A DNA stretch of 64,000 nt from positions 744,001 to 808,000 of the forward strand of contig JAPYXD010000686.1 of assembly GCA_030998225.1 (NCBI GenBank), given 5' to 3'. This document shows positions 35,487 through 47,172 of the stretch, in pieces; position 1 is the first letter of the stretch, and each line of letters starts with the position of its first letter. The translations under genes and the position numbers were made by a program. This stretch comes from Diplolepis rosae (lineage: Eukaryota; Arthropoda; Insecta; Hymenoptera; Diplolepididae). The notes under the pieces are model-generated. The model was not told where the DNA came from, made no database searches, and saw only the letters and a program-made list of their open reading frames with translations.

Positions 35487-35761
35487 CTTGGTGGCGTCTT
35501 ACAACTCCTGGCCAAGTGTCCCGTGGCGCCGCATCTCCAACAGGCGTTTTTCCTATCGGGGTTGCTGCAGTCCCGGGAGCCGTGGCCGTACCCAAGGCAC
35601 CTGAAGCAGCGGGCGACTTCCACGTGCTCGCGAATGCGGCACGCTACCCACACGATCCTTAATTTACCTAGCTGAAGCAGACGCGCGGCGTCTTCCTCAG
35701 CTAGCCGGATCACTGCAGTCTTCACCCCACCAAAGCGGGTGAAGAGCCTGCAGGACCCCTC
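35378..35761 (-). pseudogene. LINE copy 2: ORF1 (Gag-like) carboxy end with zinc knuckles
   Basis: Three Cys motifs typical of R1/I-type LINE ORF1 are present: CFRCLGYGHGSRDC, CWRCGATGHLARSC and CLTC. They bind nucleic acid in LINE RNPs. The open frame continues upstream into F-like env sequence only because the LINE inserted in frame by chance (junction near 35,765). Confidence 0.8.
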
Positions 35762-36869
35762 AAATACTTGAAATTCTTCAGAAGATGGAATTGGTATGGT
35801 CATAGTAAAAATTAAGTAATTTTTGAAAGTAAAGTATCTTGTTTTAGAAAACGGAATGACCATAGAAAAAAGAGACGTTGGAAGGTGAGGGTCCTCTTTG
35901 TTAGATTTGAAGTTTAGGAAGGTATCTGGAAGCAGCATGGGGTGCCATAAATTTGTAGCGGCATGGGTTATAGCTTCCGTAAGTTGTGTTAGGAGTGATA
36001 GAAAGGATCGGTATATTTCATGCAAGTTCCATTAGCCAATTTGCTTCAAGAATTCTATAAATGTGCAAATTTGGGTAAATTTGTGATTTATGCCAGTCTT
36101 TGTACATCGTAACGTTGTTGAGATTGGATGAAAGATTTTCAAGTTGTTTAGAAAATGGATTTGGTAGTAGGAATAAATTTTCTTTAGTCCAATAAAGAGA
36201 AGTTTTTTGTCTTATTTTTGACTGTAGAAGAACTTTTTGAATTTGGTGTAAAAATGGATCACTATTTTTGGGAATTTTAGTGATGTTATGAGCTTGTCTG
36301 GATATAAATGAAAATTCTCCCAGAAAATAATTTATACGTTTTTTCATAAATTCAAGCTGAGTGTGGTGATTATATATATTACAGTTATTTGCAATATTTG
36401 TAAGTATACAATGTTCATAAAGTTTGTCAGAAATATCTACTATTTTATACTTTAAGTATTCTGGTTTCAAAATGTCAAAATAACAGATAAAATTATGATT
36501 TTCGGAAAATAGACGTATTTTTGAAATTGGTTCAAAATAAATACCAGATGAGTGATAAAATTGTGAATTAATATACAAATTTTATGCTTTAGAAGTGAAA
36601 AACAAAATTAACATCAAGTATACTCCAGAAGCTAGTTGGCATAGGAATTTCATCATGCTTCTCGAATGGCTGAAAAAGAAAAAAGGATTAGTATTGGATA
36701 AAATTGGATGTTTACATATGGTTGGATTTAGGTCTAGAATTTTTTTGGAAAAAAAGGGAAAATAGACTACTAAATGTTGAGGAGTTTCGTGGTGGAAGTG
36801 GAGAGGGAAATTGTGTTGAGTCAACAGCTTTAAAAACATTCCGTCTACGGCACTCTTTTGTAGCATGCA

Positions 36870-37296
36870 TTTGAGTGTTACAATATCTACATGAATTTTT
36901 CCATGATACTAATTTCGGTCTTGGATCAGTTTGAACAATTTGGTTCTTTGTTTTTTTTGTTTCCTTACCTTTATTATTTTAAAAATCCTCATCGCAAAGA
37001 TCATAAGATCTTATTAATATTTGTAGTAATTTTAAACCAGCTCTATCTTCGGCTAACTCGCTTGTAGGACCCGCTTGTACAGCAAAATGATCGTTTGTAT
37101 TAACTTGAGCAAGAAAAAATGATTTGGTTTTTGAATTTGGATCAGGATAAACGATGTATTGTGGTAACGGTAATCCATATTTTATCGTAAAATTTTTCAA
37201 AATTTCCACGTGGTTTAAAAGTCCCAGAGAGTCTGTTCTACATATCTTTTTTTTGTAACTTCGCATGTGGGTAGGCTCATCATAGCAATGCTCCAT
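36870..37296 (-). pseudogene. Gene B (dsRBD plus CCHC), minus copy
   Basis: Residues 27-92 of the first frame (37,296-36,979) are a dsRBD-like fold (HVEILKNFTIKYGLPLPQY, then FFLAQVN and LAEDRAGLKLL). A stop after DLCDEDF separates it from a CCHC knuckle (CRYCNTQMHATK...) at about 36,875-36,900. The plus copy keeps the same parts but in a shifted frame, so the original gene was one longer ORF. The acceptor ACTGATTCAG before the ATG is conserved. Confidence 0.65.
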
Positions 37297-37329
37297 TATA
37301 GATGATTTCCTGAATCAGTATGGAATATT

Positions 37330-38470
37330 TATATTAGAATTTATTGTACTGATTGGGGGGTCTATATCCGCATTTAAAACATTTCTTAAAGCTTTTTCCA
37401 GAAAAAGGCGATGTAGTAGAATAGTAGATTGTGTACCAAGGGCGGCATGGTGGCGATTGTGACGAGTGTGAAGTGTACCCGCCCGAGCATAGCGAGGGCG
37501 GTATTCACACGAGTCACATCGCTACCATGTCGCTCGAGGTACACACGACGTTTTGTGTCCAAATTGGTGGAAAAAGTCGCGTTGCGTGCGAGTGCGTAGT
37601 TAACCGCGGGCAGTCAAGTTTCGTGCGGTATGAACATTTTGCTCGTTGGAGCGGGCGGTATGAACATTTTGCCCGTTGAAGCGGGCGGTATGAACATTAT
37701 CGCCCTTTGAAGCGGGCGGTATGAACATTTCGCCCGATTATGACGCCGAGGCACAATTGACTGCATGCCGCTCTACGCACAGGCATGCAATGCGACTTTT
37801 TCCGCCCGTTGGGACACAAATATTATTTCTTTTTATTTTATAAGGATTTATATTTGTAAAATGACCGTTATTGGATGTATTAGATTTTGTATATCTGACC
37901 ACTTGTTGAAGGTTTTGGATCATTTATAGGTGATTTTTGGATTGTAGCATACAAACGTTCTAGTGAGTTTATCAAATTTACTTCACATTTTTAATCTTCT
38001 TTGCAAAAGAGAATTTATCATTTTTATAGTTGCGAAGTCTTCTGCTACTTTGATTGTGTCTGCATTTCCTATTCCTTTAATGTCATTAATAAAACAAATT
38101 GCTATGTATGTTGAGTCTTTTTCTGAAGTTTTTATTCGTAATACTGTATATTTTGGATACTCAAATTTATTTTGAGTGCAAATTTCGTTTAATTTTTTGC
38201 AATTTTTACTAATAGAATTTGGTTGGACGTTTTGATTTGTTTCCTTTGATTCATTAATCAAGGCGTTATATAAATTTTATGCTACCTTTTGTTTTACATT
38301 TTCTTTATCATTGCCACTATTCATTATTATATAATTTTTATATTGTATATTAACGTGAAATAATCATTAATTATTATTGGTTTGTTCAATGAGTATCTCA
38401 TAAATGAGGGGTGGATCTCCTCTTTGTTGAATAATTTTTTTAATAAGGTTGTAATAGGAACATGCGACAT
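37330..38470 (-). pseudogene. Gene A (two dsRBDs), minus copy, split by a MITE
   Basis: The ATG is at 38,468-38,470, just after the acceptor. A nonsense codon near 38,280 separates the first dsRBD-like domain from the second (37,983-38,261: KKLNEICTQNKFEYPKYTV, then AEDFATIKMINSL). A ~400-bp MITE at 37,428-37,828 interrupts the carboxy-terminal tail. The gene is otherwise collinear with the plus copy at 60,648. Confidence 0.7.
37428..37828. mobile_element. GC-rich MITE with 30-bp tandem repeats
   Basis: Absent from the plus copy at the equivalent site (near 61,310). Ends read TTGTGTACCAAGGGCGG and the inverse of TTGTGTCCCAACGGGCGG. At 37,620-37,737 a ~30-bp unit GCGGTATGAACATTTTGCCC occurs four times. 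Base composition is far more GC-rich than the host element. No ORF of note. Confidence 0.7.
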
Positions 38471-38486
38471 TCTTAAGATGTTAGAT

Positions 38487-40501
38487 TTGAATTGAATAAT
38501 GTGATCTACTTAGTTCTTCTTTTAGTTCAGTGAGGATAAAGAGTTGTTTTCGTACTACTATGATCTTTACCTGAATTGGTATTTTCGTTATGAGATGAAC
38601 TTTTAGTTTCCTCTATAGAGTTTTGTGGTGCTGAAGCTGTAAGCAGTGGTTGATGCCTCTCAGCGGGAGGTCCAGCAGGTCGGTTGGTACCTAAGTGTAA
38701 CAAAAGGTCAGTGACCGAATCCCAGAAGGCGCCTAGTAAATCTAGCTATCTAAATCTAACTATACAAATAATCTATGTAATGCATAACCATGAATAATGG
38801 TATCTGCTATTAATTTGATCCCTCTTATTATTATAATTAATTCAATTAGACCTGCACTAGTAGTACCAAAATTTGTAAAAACTGTCCAAAATCTACCCCA
38901 AGCTGATTCAGCAATTTGATCAATTACTTCTTGGTTAGATAAATTTGTCAATGATATTCCTTGATTAATAGTCGGATGTCCTGTTATTTCTCTAGCTAAA
39001 GAATTTAAAATCATTGGTTTTTCTGCTGGAAACATTATATGATCTCGTAGCTTATCAAGGTCAGATTGAGAATAAATGCCACTTGTTGCTAAGGATGAAG
39101 GATTTGTATATTTCCAGGTTGCTTTTGTTAGAGGTTTGATTATAGTTGGTGCTATGGATTCGACAGGATTTGGAAGTAATTTATACCAGGTTTCACAAAA
39201 AAGTTACATTGGTAGAAGGAAAGAATTACAATTAGTCTGTATATCGGATTTTGTTAATATATGAGTTCGTGGAGAAAGGAAAAAGGATTGATTTCCTCTG
39301 AATACTGGTAGTTGTAGATAACATTCTTCAGTTTTGCGATATTTTACTTCAACTGGTATACATTTTACAATATGTACTACTTCTTCTGCAATTACTTACA
39401 TATATCCTGGGCTTTTCATTAAATGATATGCAAATTCGTCTGGTGATTGGGTTGCTAGGGTTAATGTATTTCTAAAAACTTGCTGTTCAAGTATACATCG
39501 TTGTGTAAGAACGTCGTGATAAAGTCTATTTATTTCAGTGCGTATGTGTCTTTCCACATATATGAATTTAGAGTCAACGTATGTAAAAATGTCCATATTT
39601 TAAACTTCCAAACGTTTATTTTCTAAAAATGAATTTCCAGGTCTGGTTTCAAAAATTAATAATTTTGGATGTTCTGTTTGTATTAAAACGTAACTGCAAA
39701 CTGGTTTTCTTGTTTTTTCAGCAAGTACGAAAGTTATGTCTTCAGTCGTTAAAGAATAAAAGGTTTCAGAATTGTCTGTTGTCATATGTTTTATTTGCTG
39801 GTCCTTCATAAATAATTTCATATTTGTTTAAATTACATACGTCATTAGGTAACGTATCCCCGAATGTTTGTCCATATTCAACGTCTGTACAGAATGTGTC
39901 TGAAAGTGTGCATGTTATTCCAGATCCTAATTGAATTTTATTTGAATTTAAATGAATAGTTGCGTAATGTTCTTGTAAAGTTATTTTGAATATGGCTTGG
40001 ACTACGCCATTATTCCATGTTCCGTATGGGTCAGAAAATTGTGTACCAGTACAGTCTCCATTAGGTGTTACAGAACCTGCTAAAGTAACGCTGTGGAATG
40101 TAGTTTCATTTACTTTCAACTTTGATATCTTAAGAAAATGTTCCTATTGTGTGCATTTGGTTACATTGATCTCGTGTAACATCATGTATATATTCACTGT
40201 GGCCATTTGCTACTATGGAACTGTGAGAATGCATACCACAATGAGAGATGGCGCGTCGAATTTCTATTTTGCATTGTATTACTTTTGTATTTGAATATCC
40301 AGTTAATTTTAAAAGCTGTATATAAGTTCTTTCAACATGTAGTTGAGATTGAAGTAGATCACATTCTCCTACCTCTAGTAAAGATAATGTCGTGATATTT
40401 GATTGATTTGAACCGCAATCTGATCCTATGATGGCGTAGACTGTTGTTATGTAGTTGAAGTTGCAAATGAGCAGTGCCAAAAGGAAGCCTCGTAATCCCA
40501 T
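38487..40501 (-). pseudogene. env1: Chuvirus-like glycoprotein gene, minus copy, broken
   Basis: The ATG at 40,499-40,501 opens a signal peptide like that of the plus copy (MGLRGFLLALL), and ectodomain blocks follow in order at 40,130-40,501, 39,766-40,119, 39,600-39,821, 39,396-39,596 and 38,760-39,035. Several frameshifts and stops interrupt it. Cysteine-bearing motifs such as DCGSNQSNITTLSLLEVGEC are kept. The conserved acceptor just precedes the start. Confidence 0.75.
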
Positions 40502-40585
40502 CTCTGGAAAAAGGAGGTTCCAATTAGCAGCTTGCTTTGTAATAAAAGAATTAATAAAATTACTTAATAAACAATTTTGTTGTTA

Positions 40586-40588
<3 letters not shown>

Positions 40589-40620
<32 letters not shown>
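40589..40620. repeat. AT dinucleotide microsatellite
   Basis: A run of alternating T and A of about 30 bases between env1 and the CARD-like remnant; a shorter AT-rich equivalent lies upstream of the CARD ORF in the plus copy. Confidence 0.8.
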
Positions 40621-40628
<8 letters not shown>

Positions 40629-40662
40629 TAAATAATATTTATTAAGTTTTTATTTCATGCAC

Positions 40663-40943
40663 CTAGTCTATAATATCCAACATGTCAGCTATGACAATAT
40701 GATCTGGTAGGCGTAAACTGAGAATCAAGTTTTTGTATGTGTCCGGTCCTCTTGTTTTGATTGTTGAAAAAATGACTTTATTGTATCTGGATTGTTTAGG
40801 TTTCTGCTCCATGTGGGAATATTACAGTTATCTTGGTTAAAAATTCCAGTTTGAATTAAATATGGCCAGAGAACTACAAAGTCGATAAAACAGGGAACTA
40901 TTTCAATGAGATCATCTATTCGTTTGCGATGAATTTGATCTAT
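40663..40943 (-). pseudogene. CARD-like gene, minus copy, broken
   Basis: It aligns with 58,206-58,487 along its whole length, including the upstream acceptor ACATTATTCCAG. The ATG has become ATA (40,941-40,943), and one base is missing in the middle (near 40,775), so it cannot be expressed as in the plus copy. Persistence in two diverged copies shows the gene is part of the ancestral element and not a local insertion. Confidence 0.65.
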
Positions 40944-41179
40944 TATATCTGGAATAATGTGTTATGTCTAAATTTGATGATTTTTTTTGTTTCTTTGTTG
41001 TATATATTTTTTATATAAAATATATATTTTTATATAAATTTATATACGTATTTTGTTATTTTTACACTTTATCGACAAAATTATATTTCTTTATTTTTTT
41101 TTCAAATTGTATATGTATACATATTTTTTATAATTAAAGTAAAGATATTTTGTTTTCTATTATTATTATTTTTTTATTC

Positions 41180-42690
41180 ATCTACTTTTGTACTCGTACG
41201 TCTGAGCGTTTTAGTCTATTAATGTGAACTACAGTAGGTTTGCCTTTATAGCTTATTTTGACATTTCCTTTTCCTAACACTTCCAATATTTCATAAGGCC
41301 CTGTATAATGGTTCTCTAGGTTTTTATTTTACCTCCTTTTTAATAAAAATACGTTGTCTCCAATTTTTACTTCTAAAGGATTCATTTTTTTATCATAATA
41401 TATTTTCGATTTTTCTTTTGATGAAATAAGATTCTCTCTTGCTTGTGTTCGCATTTCGTGTAGTTGTGTTACGAAATTAATTAAATAATCATCATACGTT
41501 CAATTGAATGAGTTCGTTGTTCTTTTGTTGGACATTGCGTTATTCCATTACAAACTATAATTTTTGTAGTTGAATTTGTAAAAAATTGAGTCGAAAATTG
41601 ATTTCACCTCTTCCCAAGGTATATGATTAATTCTGGAAGTTTTTGATATACTAATAGATCGTAATTTAAATTTTTGAGATAATTCATGCAATGAGTAGAT
41701 TGATGATTTTATATTATTTAAACTTTCGGATAAATTTTCCTTAGTTTCTTCTTCAATTGGAAGTGCAAAATGGTAGTAGTTTCCTTTTTTAGTTTCTTTT
41801 GCTATCCCTTTTTGTAAATTTTTAAATTTTGGTAAAGTTCACGTTTTTCTAATGTTTTTGATCCGTTGTCGCGAGGAGTTCCATTTGTTGAAACAAAATA
41901 TGCATAATTATCTTTACACATAGTTAATTGATCGCGTTATTCAACTAAATTTTTCCTTGTTATAACTTTTTCTGTTTGAGAGTTTATAGGAGGAGGTTCT
42001 AGGGGTGGACGATCACAATCATCATGATCATTATCGTTTTCTCCAGATTTTATTTGAGATCTTCCGTTTAGTTTCAAATATTCTTCAAAATAAGGCTCTT
42101 CAAATTCTTCTACCAAGTTTTCTTCAAAATTTTCTTCAAAAATTTCCTCAAGATCGTCTTCAAAATGTTCTTCAAAATTCTGTTCAAAATTCTTTTCGTA
42201 ATTTTCCTCAGAATCTTCTTCAAAATTATCTTCCAAATTTTCTTCATCATTTTCTTCGTGTGAGGTTTCAGTGTCGTTGATTTCATCTTCTGAGGTTGAG
42301 AAATAATATTCACTTTCTTCCCTTTCAAATTCATTAATATTTTTTTGCTTCTTGGCATTCTTCTTCTTTTTGTTTTTTGCTTGAGTTTGTTTCAAATAAT
42401 CTAAATAATCAGGATCAGAGTCGGAATCTGATTCTACTTTTGTTCGGCTTCCCTTTTGCATATTTTTTTCTGGTAATTCGTTTTCAAATATTTGTTTTCT
42501 TGGTCTACCTCTCTTTCTTTTTGTTTGAGAGGCAATATTTTTCAAATTTGATTTTTTCTTGGCCTACCTCGTCATTTTTTCACACGAGGTTTAGAAGAAA
42601 AATTTTTGTCTAATTTTTCTTGAGTTTCATTTTGATCCAAATTTTTTGCTTTTTCTTGTTGTATTCTCTTTTGAGCTCTTGTAGTTCCAA
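41180..42690 (-). pseudogene. AT-hook/acidic region and remnant integrase, minus copy
   Basis: The frame at 41,937-42,545 has an AT-hook (KRGRPRK) and a long Glu/Asp/Asn/Phe-rich tract, as in the plus copy. The integrase follows, but near 41,500 about 0.7 kb is missing, joining the sequence before the zinc-binding part directly to the region after the catalytic core. DDE residues are absent. The copy cannot integrate on its own. Confidence 0.8.
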
Positions 42691-43402
42691 AAAAGTTATT
42701 AAATACTTTATTTGATAAATCTTCGTTATTTGTTTGTTTAAAATTATGTAAATTTTCAATTTGTTTATAACATTCTTCTTCTTCAAAATCTTCTAAATTA
42801 ACTATTGGGACTGATAATGTTATTGTTATTTCATTTGTGTTTGCAAATTTCAAATAAGCTTTTCCTTTGTGGTTTTTTACAACTGCGTCTCCTACGTAAA
42901 CGCCATCTTGGATATGTAATCAAGGTACATACCCTTCACTCTTTTCTGTATTTTTTATATTAACATAAAATGTTGTAACTGTTTGAGCTGGAATAGTAAA
43001 TGTATTGGTAGATTTAAAAGGGTAACAGTGGTTCTCAATTTCTAACCTTTTTTAAGTATAGTTTATATTCACACTATTATTTTGAAAAAATTCTGATCCT
43101 AATACTCCATCTTCTTCTACTGGGACTTCATTGGGAATAATGGTGCATATCGTTGGATAACCAAAAATGTTTATTTTTACCTGTCCTAATGTATAAAGTG
43201 GTAAATCATTAATTCCTGTAAGTTTTAATACGTTTTGGCTAATTATTGGTACTTCAGGGTTGAGAACCACTTGTTTAATTAAATTTCGAGCAGCACCAGT
43301 ATCAATCATCATGTGTGTTGGATTTTTTAAACCTTCCGTTGATATTATAATTGATGGAATCGAAGTGAACTTTGAAATATTTACTGTCGTTGTTGTATGA
43401 TC
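42690..43402 (-). pseudogene. Protease region, minus copy; RT and RNase H deleted
   Basis: The aspartic protease signature MIDTGAARNLI is seen near 43,290-43,310. A nonsense codon follows NINYT (near 43,052). After the linker (ANTNEITITLSVP, then NNEDLSNKVFNNFF) the frame jumps at about 42,690 straight to the segment before the AT-hooks. The whole RT and RNase H region (~1.9 kb) is therefore deleted. Confidence 0.8.
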
Positions 43403-45274
43403 TGAAACATTTTCAATTGTAGTTAATAAATATTTAATTTATTTTCTCAAATTTTACTTTGTTTCGAAGCTTTTTTTCTTCTAGTTTCTGACATTTGGTC
43501 AATTTTAATTCGCTCTTACTTTCAGAGCACACGTCAGATTTAAGGTGTCAAAAGGGACACACATGAAGGTGGAGCGTTTCGGCGGGCTTTTCCCTAAAAA
43601 AAATACAACTCACTATTTTCTTTTGATCTTCTCGATCACACGAAACTAATCAATCAGACGGGTTGAGATCCGTTTCTCTATTAAAATTGTGGTTTCTCTA
43701 GCGTCCAGGTTCTCTGCAAATAGAAAACGGGACGAAATGAGAGATCGTGTAGATTCTCTAATCTAAAATATAACGGCTCGCGATGGTTCGAGTAAGGAGG
43801 ACTTCCACCTGAAAATAAAGTTGGGTCGAGTTAAGAGCATAACTTTAAATTCACAACAGAAAAACCCCCACAACTACGCGTCACTAAAAACTACTCATAT
43901 ATCTATATAATATGGAAATAATGTTTGTTGCGTTCGAACGTGCAAAAATATCAGTTTTAACCTGCTTAATTATCAACCTAATTGGTTTGATCCCTATGGT
44001 CGTTTGTCATCATTTATTTCGGCACGCTATTTCCCTAATTGTGGATACAATTTCATAAACTTCTTTATTCGATAGATCGGATATATGGTATTAGGAAGGT
44101 TTTGGCAATTGTCCTCGATGTCCCTTATGGAAGGCTTCAAGGTGAACGCTTGCCAACGAGGTGTGGTTAAATTTCTAAATAATCCTGCGATGCCTCTTAC
44201 GAGTACAAAACAGTCTCATTTAGCAGCAAGCACAGAGATGGTGGGAAATGAAGAAACTGCGATGTCCCAATCGGCTTCAAAGCAGTTATACTTCATAGGG
44301 AAAGGATGTTTTACGAGCAGCTCCGATGTAACGAATTATTCGCTTCCAAAGGAACTGTCGGGGAGGAATCTATCGAAGGAAGAAGCTATCACTTTCCGCG
44401 TTATTTTCACGGCACGAAAACTCAAACTTTTAAACTTTCATTATCCCCACGACTTTATCTTATTTAAATGCTGTTAACTCTCTAACAAGGAGAGTTGGTT
44501 CGCATGTAGTAAGCGGATTCTCGAAATCTATCGTCCAGGTGATGCTACAATGCACCTAGGCGAGAGACGAGCTCCGTTTTTCTTTGAACAGGTGATCCGA
44601 GAGTAAACTTCGACCTACCTGGAAGTAGGTATTCCTGGCGAAGTGATTCTCGTCGATTTCTGACTTTCCTCGTAACCTAGGTTGATCTCTGATTTGCCCC
44701 TATCAATCCCTACCTATCTGAATTTGGCAAAAGAAGGGCTAATTTGACCATTTCCAATTCGTTTTAATCACCCGATGGGGATCCAATAAGAATCATTAAC
44801 AGAAGTTTATTAGAAAAATTACGTTTTTATTGAATAATTAATATTTTGCCGCGTTTTCTAGTTGGTACGGTGCGCGCTTCGCTGCGCGTTAAATAGAGCT
44901 TTTTCTCATATTTTTAACTTTGCTAGATCCCGAGAAAAATGCCCTTTTGCATCTTCCTGCATTTAGGTATAAGAGGAAAAGAGAAACCCTGATTATTGAT
45001 AAAGGAAAATAGATCCACGTGTCGTCATTTCATGAACGGCCTTGACCCACTGTTTAGGAGCGAGACATACACACAAATATTTTCATAATTTTAAATGCCT
45101 ATACTAGTTATGTAATTTATTTCTAATCTCAATTTGAAGTAACGAATTAAAATTAGATAAGAATATTTCGCGAGTTCAATAACGTAATTATAATAAAATA
45201 ATAGGATGAAATATACGGGTAGAGACTTGATGAGATAATGGTTATTTTATCCTAGCTGAGACTGGATCGTCTCA
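43403..45274. mobile_element. Probable 1.87-kb solo LTR
   Basis: It interrupts the gag-protease junction of the minus copy. GATC is duplicated at 43,399-43,402 and 45,275-45,278, and the insertion runs from TGAAACATTTTC to GATCGTCTCA, so it has TG...CA termini. The ends and 4-bp duplication fit an LTR retroelement. No pol text is found inside, so a solo LTR is the simplest reading. A 130-aa plus ORF (44,085-44,477) inside is unrecognised and likely chance. Confidence 0.7.
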
Positions 45275-45307
45275 GATCGTTAGAAGTGGATGCCAGTGGT
45301 TTTCGAT

Positions 45308-46848
45308 TTATGCTTTCCTCAGTGCACCCGTGCTGGGGAGAGCTTTGGAGTTTTCCTGATGAGCTGTTTGTGATTGGTTATTTGGTCGTATCTTGCAGTC
45401 TCGTACTAAATGACCGGGTTGTTTACAGTAATTGTAAATTATTTCAGTATAATTTGAATTTTTTTGAGTGTTATTATTTTGTAAAAATCTATTTCCATAT
45501 AGTTTACTTCGATTTTGGAACTGTCCTGAGTTAAAGTTTTTATACTCTCCTGGATTCAATTGTCTATTAGTATTATTAACATTATTGTTATTATTGTAAA
45601 AATTTCTAGGAAAATTATTATTATTGTTGTATCTTTGTTGTAAAAAATTATTATTATTGTTTATATAATTGGCATTTCTATTTTGTAAAAAATGATTGTT
45701 GTTATTATTAAAATTATAATTTTCATTTCTGAAAAAATTGTTATTTGGAAAATTATTGTAATTGTTTTTTGCAAAATTATTATTATTACTTCGTTGACCA
45801 TTGAAATTACTATATACTTGTTGGTTAGGATGCAAAAAATTTTTTTGTTTATTATTAAGAACTGCATCTTGAGCTTTACCGAAATGATAACATTTTTCAG
45901 TTGTATGACCTGCTTTTTTACAAATTAAACAAATAGTTTCATTTTCAAGTGCTACGTGGAATCGGGTGGTTTTATTATTTTTATTATTATTAGTTAATTC
46001 TTCGGTTTTTGAATAATCCGTATTTTTATTTCTTCGTAGTGCAGAAGTTGCAACCAATCTTCGTTCTATGTCAATACTGTCGCTAATAACTTCTTTAAAA
46101 GTATCCTTTTCTTCAACAAAAATTTCTAACTCAGGACGCAAACCGTGTATAAAACATTGAACTACATCTCTTTCTAAATTTTGTTTAAAAGCTTTATCTA
46201 CCTGGCCGCCATTATTAAGTCTGTGAGCATCTTCTATTCTATCAGCAATTTCTTTAATTCTAGCAGCATAGGAAAGGACATTTTCTCTTTCCCACATAAA
46301 CGTATTACCTAATTCTCCCTGAAACTGATATACACTTTTCGCAGGGTCATATACTCTTTTCAATTTTTCTAATCATTCCTCTATTGTTGCATACGTTGAC
46401 CCAAAGATACATGGTCGTGCCTCACCAGACAATTTACCTCTCAATAGACGTGCAAGATTTTCTTGGGCAGCAGGTGTCGGCAGCATTGCCTTTGCTTCCA
46501 TGCAACCCTCAATAAAATGTGACAATGGGAGGTTACTTCCATCGAACAAAGGGACCACCTCTAGCGCGTCGCGTAAGGATACCTGCTGGCTGTTAGGTAT
46601 GACTACGGCCATCTCTTCGTTGTTTACTATTACGGGATTATCCTCATTTATGACTTCTGTATCGCTTTTGTCGTCGCCGCTATCGTTGTTACTAATTAGA
46701 GAGTCGCGTGCCAATGAGGTTTTCAATTTTTCTTTCAAAGTTCTATTTTCTATTTTTATTACCGTTGAGCTTAGCAAATTAGATCCGTCAAAATTAGATA
46801 ATTCGTTCGTTAAAGATTAATCTTGGTTACTAGATCCTGTCACAATGC
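45308..46848 (-). pseudogene. gag: gag main ORF, minus copy
   Basis: Two frames (46,373-46,777 and 45,308-46,363) are separated by one TGA near 46,371. Otherwise it is collinear with the plus-copy gag: capsid region (QQVSLRDALEVVPLFDG), first knuckle CLICKKAGHTTEKC, Asn-rich tract, and second knuckle-like NYCKQPGHLVRDC. It ends GALRKA. Confidence 0.85.
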
Positions 46849-47172
46849 TTAAATCTGGGCAGAAACTTGAATAATTCCGGTAGTTTTACTAGAATTTTCA
46901 CTTGATATGCTTCGATCATTAATTAGAGTCGTGTCAAAACGTGAATCGTCTAGCTGAAGAGTGTTATCTAATTCTTGTTCAGCAGAAAAAGTGTTTAAAA
47001 CATCCTTGTATTTATAATCGACTAAATTTTTTTTGATTTTACCTGATCTTTTTAGTTTCAAGGAATCTATTTGATTCTGATCCACAATTTTTGCGAGTTG
47101 ATTGTCTTGTTTTGCTTTACTACGCGTAATAACCTTTTGGGCGGATTCTACAGGGGTATTTGAATTTGACAT
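46849..47172 (-). CDS. gag 5' ORF, minus copy
   Basis: A 107-codon ORF, starting MSNSNTPVESAQKV, ending at the same CAGATTTAA as in the plus copy, in a different frame from the main gag. Basic and polar, no known motif. It is probably the amino-terminal part of Gag or a short leader protein. Confidence 0.55.
   Translation of the reverse strand: MSNSNTPVESAQKVITRSKAKQDNQLAKIVDQNQIDSLKLKRSGKIKKNLVDYKYKDVLNTFSAEQELDNTLQLDDSRFDTTLINDRSISSENSSKTTGIIQVSAQI

Larger units (their letters stand above)
33567..35761 (-). mobile_element. R1-like LINE, copy 2, inserted in env2
   Basis: The poly-A end (poly-T on plus at ~33,567-33,582) and an 8-bp target duplication AAATACTT (33,559-33,566 and 35,762-35,769) define it. 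The same 3' UTR as copy 1 is present. On the minus strand it holds ORF1 zinc knuckles, the AP endonuclease and the first part of RT. An internal deletion of ~1.18 kb at about 34,072 (TATCC joined to TTTTCTTGC) removes the catalytic RT region. It is a dead, more 5'-complete relative of copy 1. Confidence 0.9.
32668..36656 (-). pseudogene. env2: Second envelope gene (F-like Env), minus copy, broken
   Basis: Reading on the minus strand, the pieces at 36,582-36,656, 36,018-36,578, 35,766-36,025, 33,241-33,566 and 32,668-33,240 match the plus-copy env2 in order. Breaks are a nonsense codon near 36,582, a frameshift near 36,020, the LINE at 33,567-35,761, and a TAG at about 33,241. The amino part carries SGIYFEPISK; the middle has NLWHPMLLP and TIPIPS; a hydrophobic anchor lies near 32,770-32,840. 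The acceptor CTTTTTTCTTTTTCAG at 36,670-36,686 is conserved with the plus copy. The family resemblance is to baculovirus F/errantivirus Env. Confidence 0.7.

Noticed and set aside
35378..36025. A 215-aa protein joining an envelope core to zinc knuckles
   Set aside because: It is an artefact of the LINE inserting in frame into env2 at about 35,765; the target duplication AAATACTT shows the junction.
37620..37737. CRISPR-like regularly spaced repeats
   Set aside because: The units are contiguous 30-bp tandem repeats without unique spacers, inside a MITE in a eukaryotic genome.
42005..42613. Plus-strand and alternative-frame ORFs over the acidic region, and the equivalents at 56,043-56,420
   Set aside because: Low-complexity GAA/TTC repeats leave all frames open. 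The frame with AT-hooks continuous with integrase is the real one.
44085..44477. A 130-aa plus-strand ORF in the probable solo LTR
   Set aside because: No motif, no relatives in the window, and long LTRs often contain chance ORFs.
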